The notes under the pieces: model-generated
Databases searched by the model: none
What the model was told of the DNA's origin: nothing
Seen by the model: the letters and a program-made list of their open reading frames with translations, nothing else
In this document: piece after piece, positions 26,778 to 36,424 of the stretch
How the letters are laid out: each line of letters opens with the position of its first letter
How positions within the stretch are numbered: the stretch's first letter is position 1
Position numbers and translations under genes: made by a program
Source of the DNA: Primorskyibacter sedentarius
GTDB taxonomy: Bacteria; Pseudomonadota; Alphaproteobacteria; Rhodobacterales; Rhodobacteraceae
Length of the DNA: 64,000 nucleotides
Direction of reading: 5' to 3'
Assembly: GCF_004342065.1 (NCBI RefSeq)
Contig: NZ_SLZU01000016.1
Coordinates: 1 to 64,000 of the forward strand

Positions 26778-27665
26778 CTACCCTTTGTTGATCGCTTCCT
26801 GAACGGCCTCGCCAAGCGTGGCGGGGCTGTCGGCGACGACGATGCCAGCAGCTTTCATCGCTTCGATCTTGTCCTCGGCACCGCCTTTGCCACCGGCGAC
26901 GATTGCGCCCGCGTGGCCCATGCGACGACCCGGAGGAGCAGTGCGACCGGCGATGAAGCCAGCGGTCGGCTTCCAGCGGCCCTTCTTCTTCTCATCGGCC
27001 AGGAACTGCGCGGCATCCTCTTCGGCAGAGCCGCCGATTTCACCGATCATGATGATCGACTGCGTTTCGGGGTCGGCAAGGAACATCTCCAGCACGTCGA
27101 TATGCTCGGTTCCCTTGATCGGGTCGCCGCCGATACCGACAGCCGAGGACTGGCCAAGACCCAGGTCAGAAGTCTGCTTGACTGCCTCATAGGTCAGCGT
27201 GCCGGACCGCGAGACCACACCGCAGGATCCGCGCTTGTGGATGTGGCCGGGCATGATGCCGATCTTGCAGGCGTCAGGCGTGATGACACCGGGGCAGTTC
27301 GGCCCGATCAGGCGGGATTTGGACCCTTCCAGCGCGCGTTTCACGCGCATCATGTCCAGAACCGGGATGCCTTCGGTGATGCAGATGATCAACTCCATCT
27401 CGGCATCGATCGCTTCCAGGATCGAATCCGCAGCGAAAGGCGGCGGCACGTAGATCACCGAGGCATTCGCCTCTGTCACATGCTTGGCCTCATGGACCGA
27501 GTTGAAGACCGGCAGGTCAAGATGGGTCTGACCACCTTTGCCGGGGGTCACGCCGCCGACCATCTTGGTGCCATAGGCAATTGCCTGTTCAGTGTGGAAT
27601 GTGCCCTGCGAGCCGGTAAGGCCCTGACAGATCACCTTGGTATTTTCGTCTACGAGAACGGCCAT
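26778..27665 (-). CDS. sucD: Succinyl-CoA synthetase alpha subunit
   Basis: Alpha subunit of succinyl-CoA ligase, 295 residues. CoA and ATP sites: [45 protein letters not shown] and [16 protein letters not shown]. The phosphohistidine lies near the C-terminus in [19 protein letters not shown] is 8 bases before the ATG. It is separated from sucC by a lipoprotein gene, an unusual interruption, and from sucA by DUF805 and a repeat. Confidence 0.97.
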   Translation of the reverse strand: MAVLVDENTKVICQGLTGSQGTFHTEQAIAYGTKMVGGVTPGKGGQTHLDLPVFNSVHEAKHVTEANASVIYVPPPFAADSILEAIDAEMELIICITEGIPVLDMMRVKRALEGSKSRLIGPNCPGVITPDACKIGIMPGHIHKRGSCGVVSRSGTLTYEAVKQTSDLGLGQSSAVGIGGDPIKGTEHIDVLEMFLADPETQSIIMIGEIGGSAEEDAAQFLADEKKKGRWKPTAGFIAGRTAPPGRRMGHAGAIVAGGKGGAEDKIEAMKAAGIVVADSPATLGEAVQEAINKG

Positions 27666-27729
27666 GTTGGGCTCTCCAATTATTGATGTGGTTTGGCGAG
27701 AGGGGTCTCACGCTCGACTTTGATTTCTT

Positions 27730-28290
27730 CTAGCGCCGAAAAACTTTCAGGGTTGCCGCTGCTCCCGGAACGTCCGGAAACACATAGTTGTCTGCAGGCC
27801 AGGTTTTGTGAGCTGCAATGTAAACGTGGCGGTCATCCCGAATTGATCTCCACGCTTGTACGACATGTGGAGACAACCCTTGCCCTAATTCAGCATTAGT
27901 TTTGGCACCGAAAGCTTTCACCCAAGGCTGCGCCAGCTCGAATGATTGAGCAGGGGTCATATTTTCTATCCCGACAGTACAGCCTCTCGGTGTGGCGATT
28001 AGAAAGATCTCGGCGTCTTCTCCATTGACAAAGTGTGTTCGTTGCACAACGCGCCCGTCCTGCCCAAGGGCATCTAACGTTCTAATCTCGTATCCTGCGG
28101 CGCCAAAGGCTGAATAAACAGCCTTCCAGTCAGGTAGTTTCGAGCAAATCCTGACGGCTTCCTTTGCCTGCGCAAATAGCCGATTGCTCGCAGGGGTTTG
28201 ACTGATCGTCGCCGTGTTAACTGGTGGGATCCCTGGGCATCCCGCCAGCCCTAACATGGCCGCGACAAATACAAACGGTGCGACGTGCAT
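27730..28290 (-). CDS. Hypothetical lipoprotein between sucC and sucD
   Basis: The product starts MHVAPFVFVAAMLGLAGCPG, a signal with lipobox LAGC, and is about 186 residues with no domain I recognise. It begins 3 to 6 bases after the sucC stop, so it is coupled to it (GTG 28293 is an alternative start). G/C content is lower than its neighbours (29 of 60 at 28081-28140). No catalytic motif is seen. It looks like a late insertion into the TCA operon, but its clean frame and close spacing suggest it is expressed. Confidence 0.65.
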   Translation of the reverse strand: MHVAPFVFVAAMLGLAGCPGIPPVNTATISQTPASNRLFAQAKEAVRICSKLPDWKAVYSAFGAAGYEIRTLDALGQDGRVVQRTHFVNGEDAEIFLIATPRGCTVGIENMTPAQSFELAQPWVKAFGAKTNAELGQGLSPHVVQAWRSIRDDRHVYIAAHKTWPADNYVFPDVPGAAATLKVFRR

Positions 28291-28293
28291 CAC

Positions 28294-29487
28294 TTAGCCC
28301 TTAACCGCCTTCACGATCTTCTGGGCACCGTCTTTCAGGTCATCCGCGGCGATCACGTCAACGTCGGAATTGTTGATGATCTCTTTACCCTTCTCGACAT
28401 TGGTGCCTTCGAGGCGCACGACCAGCGGAACCTTCAGGCCCACCTCTTTCACCGCGGCAATCACGCCCTCGGCGATGACGTCGCAGCGCATGATGCCGCC
28501 GAAGATGTTCACGAGGATGCCTTTGACCTGCGGATCAGAAGTGATGATCTTGAACGCCTCGGTCACCTTTTCCTTGGTCGCACCGCCACCAACGTCGAGG
28601 AAGTTCGCAGGCTCTGCGCCATAAAGCTTGATGATGTCCATCGTCGCCATCGCCAGACCCGCGCCGTTGACCATGCAGCCAATTTCGCCGTCCAGCGCGA
28701 TATAGTTGAGGTCATATTTGGACGCTTCGAGTTCCTTGGCATCTTCTTCGGTCGTGTCGCGCAGCTCTGCGATATCAGGGTGGCGGTAGACCGCGTTGCC
28801 GTCAAAGCTGAGCTTGGCATCGAGAACCTTCAGATCACCGCCATCGGTCACGATCAGCGGGTTGATCTCCAGCATTTCCATGTCTTTTTCAAGGAACGCC
28901 TTGTAGAGCAGACCCATCAGGCCCACGCATTGCTTGACCTGCTTGCCGGTCAGACCCAGCGCGAAGGCGATGCGGCGGCCGTGGAACGCCTGATAGCCGG
29001 TGGCCGGATCGACGCTGAAGGACAGGATTTTTTCGGGGGTCGCGGCTGCGACCTCTTCGATATCCATGCCGCCCTCGGTCGAGCAGACAAAGGATACGCG
29101 GCTTGTCTGGCGATCCACCAGAAGCGCCAGATAAAGCTCCGTCTCGATGCCGGAACCGTCTTCGATATAGATGCGGTTGACCTGCTTGCCCGCCGGGCCG
29201 GTCTGATGCGTGACCAGCGTGCGGCCCAGCATCTTCTTGGCTTCCTCGGCGGCCTCTTCGACCGACTTGGCAAGACGGACACCGCCTTTTTCGCCGGCGT
29301 CGGCCTCTTTGAAAGAGCCCTTGCCGCGGCCGCCCGCGTGGATCTGCGCCTTGACCACCCAAAGAGGGCCGTCCATTTCGCCTGCTGCGGTTTTGGCCTC
29401 TTCGGCGCGCAGAACAACGCGGCCGTCCGAAACCGGGGCCCCGTAGCTGCGCAGAAGCGCCTTCGCCTGATATTCGTGGATGTTCAT
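28294..29487 (-). CDS. sucC: Succinyl-CoA synthetase beta subunit
   Basis: Beta subunit of succinyl-CoA ligase, 397 residues. ATP-grasp sites: [13 protein letters not shown] and [12 protein letters not shown], then metal and phosphate sites [15 protein letters not shown] and [14 protein letters not shown], with [13 protein letters not shown] and [12 protein letters not shown]. Full length and canonical. Its promoter region carries a pair of TGTGATCACA palindromes 110-140 bases upstream of the start. Confidence 0.97.
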   Translation of the reverse strand: MNIHEYQAKALLRSYGAPVSDGRVVLRAEEAKTAAGEMDGPLWVVKAQIHAGGRGKGSFKEADAGEKGGVRLAKSVEEAAEEAKKMLGRTLVTHQTGPAGKQVNRIYIEDGSGIETELYLALLVDRQTSRVSFVCSTEGGMDIEEVAAATPEKILSFSVDPATGYQAFHGRRIAFALGLTGKQVKQCVGLMGLLYKAFLEKDMEMLEINPLIVTDGGDLKVLDAKLSFDGNAVYRHPDIAELRDTTEEDAKELEASKYDLNYIALDGEIGCMVNGAGLAMATMDIIKLYGAEPANFLDVGGGATKEKVTEAFKIITSDPQVKGILVNIFGGIMRCDVIAEGVIAAVKEVGLKVPLVVRLEGTNVEKGKEIINNSDVDVIAADDLKDGAQKIVKAVKG

Positions 29488-29596
29488 TGATAAACCGTCC
29501 CGTCTTGCTGCGATTGCACTGTTACTGGCACAGGCTTTCTCGGCAATTAAGCGATTTCTTCGGGATTCCCACCATTTGGTGCAGTTTTTCGCCTTT

Positions 29597-29627
29597 TGTG
29601 ATCACAGCCAGAAAAGGTGTGATCACA
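29597..29627. promoter_or_regulatory. Twin TGTGATCACA operator upstream of sucC
   Basis: Two perfect copies of TGTGATCACA start at 29597 and 29618, exactly 21 bp (two helical turns) apart and 110 to 140 bases before the sucC start. The same pair with the same spacing lies before sdhC at 35483-35513. Helical phasing and conserved distance strongly suggest a dimeric regulator of TCA genes. Confidence 0.7.
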
Positions 29628-29688
29628 AAATCCGCCCGCCCGTGTTTTTGGTAGCGAAAACATCTGCGAGAGAATCAACCCACGGGCG

Positions 29689-30729
29689 TCAATCGGCTGT
29701 CAAAGGGTCGCCCGGGGCGAGATATGCCACGATTTCCGGGTAGCGCCGGGCCAGACCGGCATCAAATGAGCCCACGCTCAGATCGGCGGGGTGCGGCCAG
29801 ACGCGCCGAAGCTCTTTTACAAGGTCGTAGCGGCGAGACAAGAGCAGCCCGAACCCGTCCAGCCGGGAAATCTCATTTGCAGGCAGGATGCGCAGCCGAT
29901 CATGCAGGGCCTTCGCGCCAGCGGCGTCCCCGTCATTTTCCAAAAGGGTTCTGACTTGCGCCAAACGATGTTTTGGCAGGAGCCTCCGAAGCGTGTCAAC
30001 GTCATGCGCCGCGTAGCGCAGCAGCTTGACCTGCCAATGCAAAGGGGTAAGCCCGTCGAAATGCAGCACGCGCGAAAAGCTTGACTGGTAGCGCGGGGAT
30101 CGCACCCTCGCCCCATCCTCGGTTCGGTAGGACCAGTGGATCCCCAGGCTGTACCCCTTGCGGAGCGGCGCTGCGCATTTGCCTGCGGAATGGGCCCGCA
30201 AGCCGCGATGCAAAAACGGCAGCGCATCGCCAAAGATGTGTTTATCGAACCCCTTCCGGTAGCGGGTAGACAGGCGAAACCGCCCGTCGAACATGGACGC
30301 AGTAGCTTCGACAGGCGTCTCGTAGCAGCGTTCCGCGACCGGCAGGGCAATCTCGCAATCCAGATCCCGGATCAGGTCCAGTTCTTCGGCCAGCGGTCGA
30401 TCCTGCCAAAGAAACTCGTCGGCATCGAGGTGCAGCATCCAGTCGGCGCTGCTGCGGGCCGCCGCATGGTTCGCGTTGAGCGATTGCCGACGCATCTGGT
30501 CGTCGGGGCGCCGCTTTCGCGGGGCCGCACCTTTCCAATGGGACTTGTCGCAAAGCGTCACAAAGAGGCGAGGGTCATCGGGCAGGTGGGATGCAACCGG
30601 ATCGTCCGGGCGGTCAAGGTAGAGATGAACCTCTGTAGCCCCTGTGCCCAGATGCCATGCGATATTCGCCTGTACAAGCGACGCAGGCTCATCCGCAGTC
30701 AGCACAACCGCCCAGCTGATTTCGGTCAT
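29689..30729 (-). CDS. Glycosyltransferase family 2-type protein
   Basis: This 346-residue protein has the GT-A pattern of the Glyco_transf_2_4 group: an N-terminal VVLTADEPASLVQANIAWHLGTGA, a short QSLNANHAAARSSADW, and the metal-binding HLDADEFLW. Later pieces (GFDKHIFGDALPFLHRG, SYRTEDGARVRSP) fit the same family. The acceptor is not predictable; surface polysaccharide or protein glycosylation is likely. It is placed between mdh and sucC, so it is transcribed with neither core pathway in an obvious way. Confidence 0.8.
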   Translation of the reverse strand: MTEISWAVVLTADEPASLVQANIAWHLGTGATEVHLYLDRPDDPVASHLPDDPRLFVTLCDKSHWKGAAPRKRRPDDQMRRQSLNANHAAARSSADWMLHLDADEFLWQDRPLAEELDLIRDLDCEIALPVAERCYETPVEATASMFDGRFRLSTRYRKGFDKHIFGDALPFLHRGLRAHSAGKCAAPLRKGYSLGIHWSYRTEDGARVRSPRYQSSFSRVLHFDGLTPLHWQVKLLRYAAHDVDTLRRLLPKHRLAQVRTLLENDGDAAGAKALHDRLRILPANEISRLDGFGLLLSRRYDLVKELRRVWPHPADLSVGSFDAGLARRYPEIVAYLAPGDPLTAD

Positions 30730-30883
30730 CGTGAGTGCCTGTTCCTGCCATTGGTCGGTCGGACAAGTCTAACAGGAAATCTGGGGGAGCCAATCATCCG
30801 ACGCACAGGCCGGGCAGAACCCTGAGGTCTCATCGCGCCAATCCGGTGGGGATGGCGCCGTAAGATATACCACGAAGAGGTGG

Positions 30884-30911
30884 GCCGTCGGCGAAACGCG
30901 CCGCCGACGGC
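30884..30911. terminator. Possible mdh terminator hairpin
   Basis: GCCGTCGGCG (30884-30893) and CGCCGACGGC (30902-30911) make a 10-bp stem with an 8-base loop, 15 bases beyond the mdh stop. No T-run follows on the minus strand, so intrinsic termination is uncertain. Confidence 0.45.
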
Positions 30912-30925
30912 AATTCAGTCAGGTC

Positions 30926-32110
<1,185 letters not shown>

Positions 32111-32153
32111 TCAGGCGGGATGGAGCCTGGTCACGTAACCTGTCGGCTGTCAG

Positions 32154-32468
32154 TCAGGCGTCTTTTTCAGGGATGGGTGCGGCCTCTGCCAGCGTCTCAA
32201 AGGCTTGGCCGCTGGCAACAAGACAAGAGATCCCGCGCGCGTCCGTGACAAGGATGGTCCAGCTGCCGGTGTCGCCAGAGGCAAACACCTCGACCATTGT
32301 GTTGTTGGTGCCAAGTCCGATCGATTGCCGTGTCTCGCCATATTTCTCCGACAGGCGGCTGACAACGCCCTCACGCGTCGCGCAGCGGTCCTGCTGAGCA
32401 TGAGCATGTGTTGCTGCCACGGCAAGAAGGCCCATGCTTAGCGTCATTACCAGAAATGCGTCCTTCAT
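32154..32468 (-). CDS. Hypothetical secreted small protein
   Basis: A 104-residue protein with a cleavable signal (SMGLLAVAATHAHA-QQ). Its mature part has two Cys (RCATREGVVS and ISCLVASGQA), compatible with one disulfide, and reads like the many small periplasmic proteins in this family. No known domain. It lies alone between mdh and the convergent-free region before mcl2. Confidence 0.7.
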   Translation of the reverse strand: MKDAFLVMTLSMGLLAVAATHAHAQQDRCATREGVVSRLSEKYGETRQSIGLGTNNTMVEVFASGDTGSWTILVTDARGISCLVASGQAFETLAEAAPIPEKDA

Positions 32469-32737
32469 TTTGAAACCCTTTCTACGATGGACATGCCTTT
32501 TCAGTTGTCCGGCGCGCGCCTTCTGGCCTCTCGCGCCAATCTTTTGTGTCGGCCCGGCAAGGAACAGATCCCTTCCCAGGCATTGAAATCATGCGCCCAA
32601 CTTGCTGAACGAGGCATTAACGATGCGCCCGCGGCGCTGCGCAACGGCGGAAATTCTGCGACGCGGCAAAATCAGGCTTGCACTTATCGACAAAAAATGC
32701 CCCTTTCTGCGCAACTTTATTTCGCGAGGATACTCAG

Positions 32738-33589
32738 ATGGACATGCGCGCACGCCCCTACCGATCGGTACTCTACATCCCCGGCTCCAAGGATCGGGCG
32801 CTGGACAAGGCCCGCAACCTGCCGATCGACGCCATCATCTTTGATCTGGAGGATGCCGTTGCCATCGACGAAAAACCAAATGCGCGTGCCACGCTGACGG
32901 CAGCGCTCGCGCAGGGTGGGTACGGCCAACGGATGCGGATCGTGCGGATCAACGGGCTTGATACCGAATGGGGCGAAGCGGACGCCAAGGCGGCCAATGA
33001 CATGGATTGCGATGCGGTTCTGCTGCCCAAGGTTGAAACCACAGCGCAGCTCGACGCGCTGGCTGCCCTCACTGACAAACCGCTCTGGGCGATGATGGAG
33101 ACGCCACGCGGCATGCTGAACGCAGCCGCCATCGCCGCCCATCCAAAGCTTGCGGGCATGGTCATGGGCACCAATGATCTGGCGAAGGAACTGCAATGTC
33201 GCTTTCGCGCGGACCGTCTGCCTTTGGCGACATCGCTGGGCCTGTGTCTGCTGGCCGCAAAGGCCGAGGGCACGATCATTGTTGACGGTGTCTATAATGC
33301 CTTCAAGGATGAGGACGGGCTGCGCGCCGAATGCGAACAGGGCCGCGACATGGGCTTTGACGGCAAGACACTGATCCATCCCGCACAGGTGGAGATTGCA
33401 AACGCGGCTTTCGCGCCTTCCGAAGACGAAGTTGACCTCGCCCGCCGCCAGATCGCCGCCTTTGAAGAGGCGCATGCCGCAGGGCAGGGCGTGGCTGTGG
33501 TCGATGGCAAGATCGTCGAGAACTTGCACATTGTCACCGCACGCGAGATCCTTGCGAAAGCGGATGCAATCGCGTCGCTGAACGGCTAG
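32738..33589 (+). CDS. mcl2: HpcH/HpaI-type CoA ester lyase, probable (3S)-malyl-CoA thioesterase
   Basis: This is a 283-residue member of the citrate lyase beta/malyl-CoA lyase family. Motifs: RSVLYIPGSKDRALDKARNL, the metal-binding FDLEDAVA (Glu38-Asp39), VLLPKVET, METPRGMLNA and MGTNDLAKEL. The N-terminus SVLYIPGSK is that of Mcl2-type (3S)-malyl-CoA thioesterase, which gives malate and CoA in the ethylmalonyl-CoA pathway; Mcl1 lyase begins differently. AGGA stands 8 bases before ATG 32738. The adjacent mch supports the pathway. Confidence 0.85.
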   Translation: MDMRARPYRSVLYIPGSKDRALDKARNLPIDAIIFDLEDAVAIDEKPNARATLTAALAQGGYGQRMRIVRINGLDTEWGEADAKAANDMDCDAVLLPKVETTAQLDALAALTDKPLWAMMETPRGMLNAAAIAAHPKLAGMVMGTNDLAKELQCRFRADRLPLATSLGLCLLAAKAEGTIIVDGVYNAFKDEDGLRAECEQGRDMGFDGKTLIHPAQVEIANAAFAPSEDEVDLARRQIAAFEEAHAAGQGVAVVDGKIVENLHIVTAREILAKADAIASLNG

Positions 33590-33624
33590 CAATATCGCAA
33601 CCGCAGCTGACGAAAGGGCCACGT

Positions 33625-34170
33625 ATGTTTCTGCTTATCCTGGGGGTTTTGCTTTGGGTTGCCGCCCATTTCTTCAAACGCGCCGCCCCCGATCTTCGCG
33701 CCAGCCTTGGCGAAAAGGGCAAGGGGATGGTTGCGCTCGCCCTGTTCGTGTCGGTCGTCCTGATGGTCTTTGGTTACCGCATGGCCGATGGCGCAGTCTT
33801 CTGGGGCCGTCGTCCGGCCACGGTGGGCATCAACAACCTGCTGGTGCTGGTCGCCATTTACATGATGAGCCCCGCGCCCAGGAAGGGCAAACTTCTTGCA
33901 GGAATGCGCCATCCGATGCTGACCGGCTTTGCCCTTTGGGCGGTCGCGCATCTGCTGGTGAACGGTGACGTGCCGTCCTTCATCCTGTTCGGCGGGCTGC
34001 TGGTCTGGGCCATCGCCGAGATCGTCGTCATCAACCGGGCAGAGCCGGACTGGACCCCGCCCGTACCCGGGCCAATCTCCAAGGACTTCATCTTCATCGG
34101 GGCCAGCGTCGTTCTGCTGCTGGTGATCGGCTACATTCACGGCCTTCTGGGCTACCCTGTTTTCGGATAA
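33625..34170 (+). CDS. NnrU-family membrane protein
   Basis: This 181-residue protein has about five transmembrane helices and the NnrU pattern (ILGVLLWVAAHFFKRAAP, RMADGAVFWGRRPATVG, HPMLTGFALWAVAHLLVNGD). The name comes from denitrification clusters, but here the gene lies between mcl2 and mch, so a role in nitrogen oxide respiration is not supported. Function unknown. Confidence 0.85.
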   Translation: MFLLILGVLLWVAAHFFKRAAPDLRASLGEKGKGMVALALFVSVVLMVFGYRMADGAVFWGRRPATVGINNLLVLVAIYMMSPAPRKGKLLAGMRHPMLTGFALWAVAHLLVNGDVPSFILFGGLLVWAIAEIVVINRAEPDWTPPVPGPISKDFIFIGASVVLLLVIGYIHGLLGYPVFG

Positions 34171-34174
34171 TGCC

Positions 34175-34378
34175 ATGAAACTTTATCGTTTTCTGACTGC
34201 GGACGACACGTCTGCCTTCTGCCACAAGGTCACTGCCGCGCTGAACAAGGGCTGGGCGCTGCACGGCGACCCGACCTATGCGTTCGACGCGGCCAACGGC
34301 GTCATGCGCTGCGGTCAGGCCGTGGTGAAGGAGGCCGACGGCACCTACACCCCCGACACCAAGCTGGGAGAGCACTGA
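34175..34378 (+). CDS. DUF1737 small protein
   Basis: A 67-residue protein beginning MKLYRFLTADDTSAFCHKV, with ALNKGWALHGDPTYAFDA and MRCGQAVVKEAD. This matches DUF1737, a short conserved family of unknown function. It sits 4 bases after the nnrU-like stop, and its stop overlaps the mch start by one base, so it belongs to the mch operon. Confidence 0.85.
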   Translation: MKLYRFLTADDTSAFCHKVTAALNKGWALHGDPTYAFDAANGVMRCGQAVVKEADGTYTPDTKLGEH

Positions 34379-35409
34379 TGGCCAAGACCAATCCGGGCCG
34401 GTTCTTCGAAGATTACACCCTTGGCGAGGTGATCCGCCATGCAGTGCCCCGCACCATCAAGATGGGGGAACGCGCATTGTACCATGCGCTTTACCCCGCC
34501 CGCCACGCGTTGCATTCGTCTGACCAGTTCGCGCAGGATTGCGGTCTGCCATTCAGCCCGCTGGATGATCTGGTGACCTTTCATACCGTGTTCGGCAAGA
34601 CCGTGCCGGATGTGTCGCTGAATGCGGTGGCCAATCTTGGCTATGCTGAAGGGCGCTGGCTGACCCCGCTTTGGCCCGGCGACACGATCACGTCCGAAAG
34701 CGAGGTTATCGGGCTCAAGCAGAACTCCAACGGCAAGACCGGGGTGGTTTGGGTGCGCACGCGCGGGCTGAACCAGCACGACGAAACGGTGATCGACTAT
34801 GTTCGATGGGTCATGGTGCGCAAGGGCGACCTGGATGCCCCAGCGCCTGACACCGTGGTGCCGGATCTGAAACCCGCGCTTGGCGTCGAGGATCTGACCA
34901 TCCCCAAAGGGCTGGATTTCACCGGTTACGACACCACCCTCGCGGGCGAGCCGCACCGGATGGCGGACTATGAAATCGGCGAGCAGATCGACCATGTCGA
35001 TGGCGTCACCATCGAAGAGGCCGAACATATGATGGCCACACGCCTGTGGCAGAACACCGCCAAGGTGCATTTCGACGCGACGTTCCGCGAAGACGGCAAA
35101 CGACTGATCTATGGCGGGCACATCATTTCCATGGCGCGCGCGCTCAGCTTCAACGGGCTGGCGAATGCACAGATGATCGTCGGTCTGAATGGCGGGGCAC
35201 ATGCCAACCCATGCTTCGCAGGCGACACCGTGCGCGCCTGGTCCGAGGTTCTGGACAAGGCCGAAACCTCTGCCCCCGGCGTAGGTGCCATTCGCCTGCG
35301 TCTGGTCGCGACCCGCGGCGGCGCGCCCTTCACCCTGAAAGGCGGGGATGGCAAATACCTGCCGCACGTGCTTCTTGACCTCGACTATTGGGCGCTGATG
35401 CCCGTCTGA
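34378..35409 (+). CDS. mch: Mesaconyl-CoA hydratase (beta-methylmalyl-CoA dehydratase)
   Basis: A 343-residue MaoC-like protein with tandem hot-dog domains, the length of characterised Mch. Motifs: RFFEDYTLGEVIRHAVPRTI and SSDQFAQDCGLPF in the first domain, IDHVDGVTIEEAEHMMATRL in the second. It hydrates mesaconyl-C1-CoA to beta-methylmalyl-CoA in the ethylmalonyl-CoA pathway that feeds acetyl-CoA into glyoxylate and propionyl-CoA. The neighbour mcl2 is a later step of the same route. It overlaps DUF1737 by one base. Confidence 0.93.
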   Translation: MAKTNPGRFFEDYTLGEVIRHAVPRTIKMGERALYHALYPARHALHSSDQFAQDCGLPFSPLDDLVTFHTVFGKTVPDVSLNAVANLGYAEGRWLTPLWPGDTITSESEVIGLKQNSNGKTGVVWVRTRGLNQHDETVIDYVRWVMVRKGDLDAPAPDTVVPDLKPALGVEDLTIPKGLDFTGYDTTLAGEPHRMADYEIGEQIDHVDGVTIEEAEHMMATRLWQNTAKVHFDATFREDGKRLIYGGHIISMARALSFNGLANAQMIVGLNGGAHANPCFAGDTVRAWSEVLDKAETSAPGVGAIRLRLVATRGGAPFTLKGGDGKYLPHVLLDLDYWALMPV

Positions 35410-35482
35410 GGCGGAGCAATCGTGCAGGTGCAGAATCATCTGGGGCGTGTGCCGCACCAGACAATCCCGTTAGCGCCAAAAC

Positions 35483-35513
35483 TGTGATCACAGCCGCCAA
35501 TGGCGTGATCACA
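35483..35513. promoter_or_regulatory. Twin TGTGATCACA-type operator upstream of sdhC
   Basis: TGTGATCACA starts at 35483 and CGTGATCACA at 35504, again 21 bp apart and 117 to 147 bases before the sdhC start. The flanks also match the sucC pair: both have TGTGATCACAGCC first and GTGATCACAAA second. The downstream distances are the same to within a few bases. Confidence 0.7.
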
Positions 35514-35629
35514 AATCCGGCGCGAATGCCCAAATGCGCCAAAAAACCACGTCTCGGGCTGCGCTTGACAGGTGACAGCGGCGCAAAAAAGACTATCAAA
35601 AGGGCAAGGTAACCGAAAGGACGAGCTTC

Positions 35630-36019
35630 ATGGCTGACGCGAACCAAGGCAACCGCCCTCTTTCACCGTTCATGATCGGGCAGTATTACCGCCCGCAAAT
35701 GACATCGATCTCCTCGATCATGGTTCGTATCACGGGGATCGCCTCGCTGGGCACTGCTTTTCTACTTGTACTGTGGCTTCTGACGGCCGCCACCTCCGAG
35801 ACAGCTTTTGCAAAGGTCGACTGGTTCCTCACCAGCTTTATCGGTGATGTGATCCTGCTGCTGGCCACATGGGCGATCTGGTATCACATGCTGGGGCGCC
35901 TGCGTCACGTGATCTGGGATTTCGGCTACGGGCTTGAGATCGAGACAGCCGAGTTGATGGGCAAGGGCATGTTCATCGGTGCCACCGTCCTCACACTTCT
36001 TACCGCCATCATCGTCTAA
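35630..36019 (+). CDS. sdhC: Succinate dehydrogenase cytochrome b556 subunit
   Basis: SdhC, 129 residues, three transmembrane helices, is the membrane anchor with quinone and heme b sites. The N-terminal RPLSPFMIGQYYRPQMTSISSI and SIMVRITG match the family; heme His candidates are His86 and His93 in WYHMLGRLRHVIWD. AAAGGACGAGCTTC precedes the ATG. It heads sdhCDA-lipoprotein-sdhB. Confidence 0.92.
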   Translation: MADANQGNRPLSPFMIGQYYRPQMTSISSIMVRITGIASLGTAFLLVLWLLTAATSETAFAKVDWFLTSFIGDVILLLATWAIWYHMLGRLRHVIWDFGYGLEIETAELMGKGMFIGATVLTLLTAIIV

Positions 36020-36030
36020 GGAGACATCGC

Positions 36031-36402
36031 ATGCGCTACCTCACCGATCGCAAACGCGCGCAGGGACTGGGCTCCGGACGCAGCGGCACGCATCACCACT
36101 GGCAGATGCTCGTCAGCTCCATCTGCCTGGTCATCCTTGTGCCGCTTTTCATTTTCACCTTCGGATCGGGTCTGGGCCGCGACTACGCAGACGTGCTGGC
36201 CTTTTTCTCTCGCCCGTTCCCCGCAATCATCACCGGGCTGATGCTGGTCGTCGGCGTCAACCACTTCAAGAATGAGACACTCGAAGCGATCGAGGATTAT
36301 ATGCACGGCGTCCCCGAGCGGCTGGCATCCGTCGCCGTGACGGCCTTCAGCTACACATTGATCGCGGCAGGGCTTTTTGCCCTCGTGAAACTCGCCCTGT
36401 AA
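36031..36402 (+). CDS. sdhD: Succinate dehydrogenase membrane anchor subunit
   Basis: The 123-residue SdhD has three transmembrane helices ([52 protein letters not shown]). The alphaproteobacterial signature [18 protein letters not shown] leads it. It follows sdhC after 11 bases, and sdhA follows after 22 bases. Confidence 0.92.
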   Translation: MRYLTDRKRAQGLGSGRSGTHHHWQMLVSSICLVILVPLFIFTFGSGLGRDYADVLAFFSRPFPAIITGLMLVVGVNHFKNETLEAIEDYMHGVPERLASVAVTAFSYTLIAAGLFALVKLAL

Positions 36403-36424
36403 TCGCGCGCCAAGGACAAGAACA

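Noticed and set aside
29597-29627. Classical CRP site
   Set aside because: The half-sites TGTGA and TCACA are contiguous, with no 6-base spacer, so the standard CRP arrangement does not fit.
32487-32897. Open frame before and over the start of mcl2
   Set aside because: It overlaps mcl2 and encodes no recognised protein; the region is a promoter and leader.
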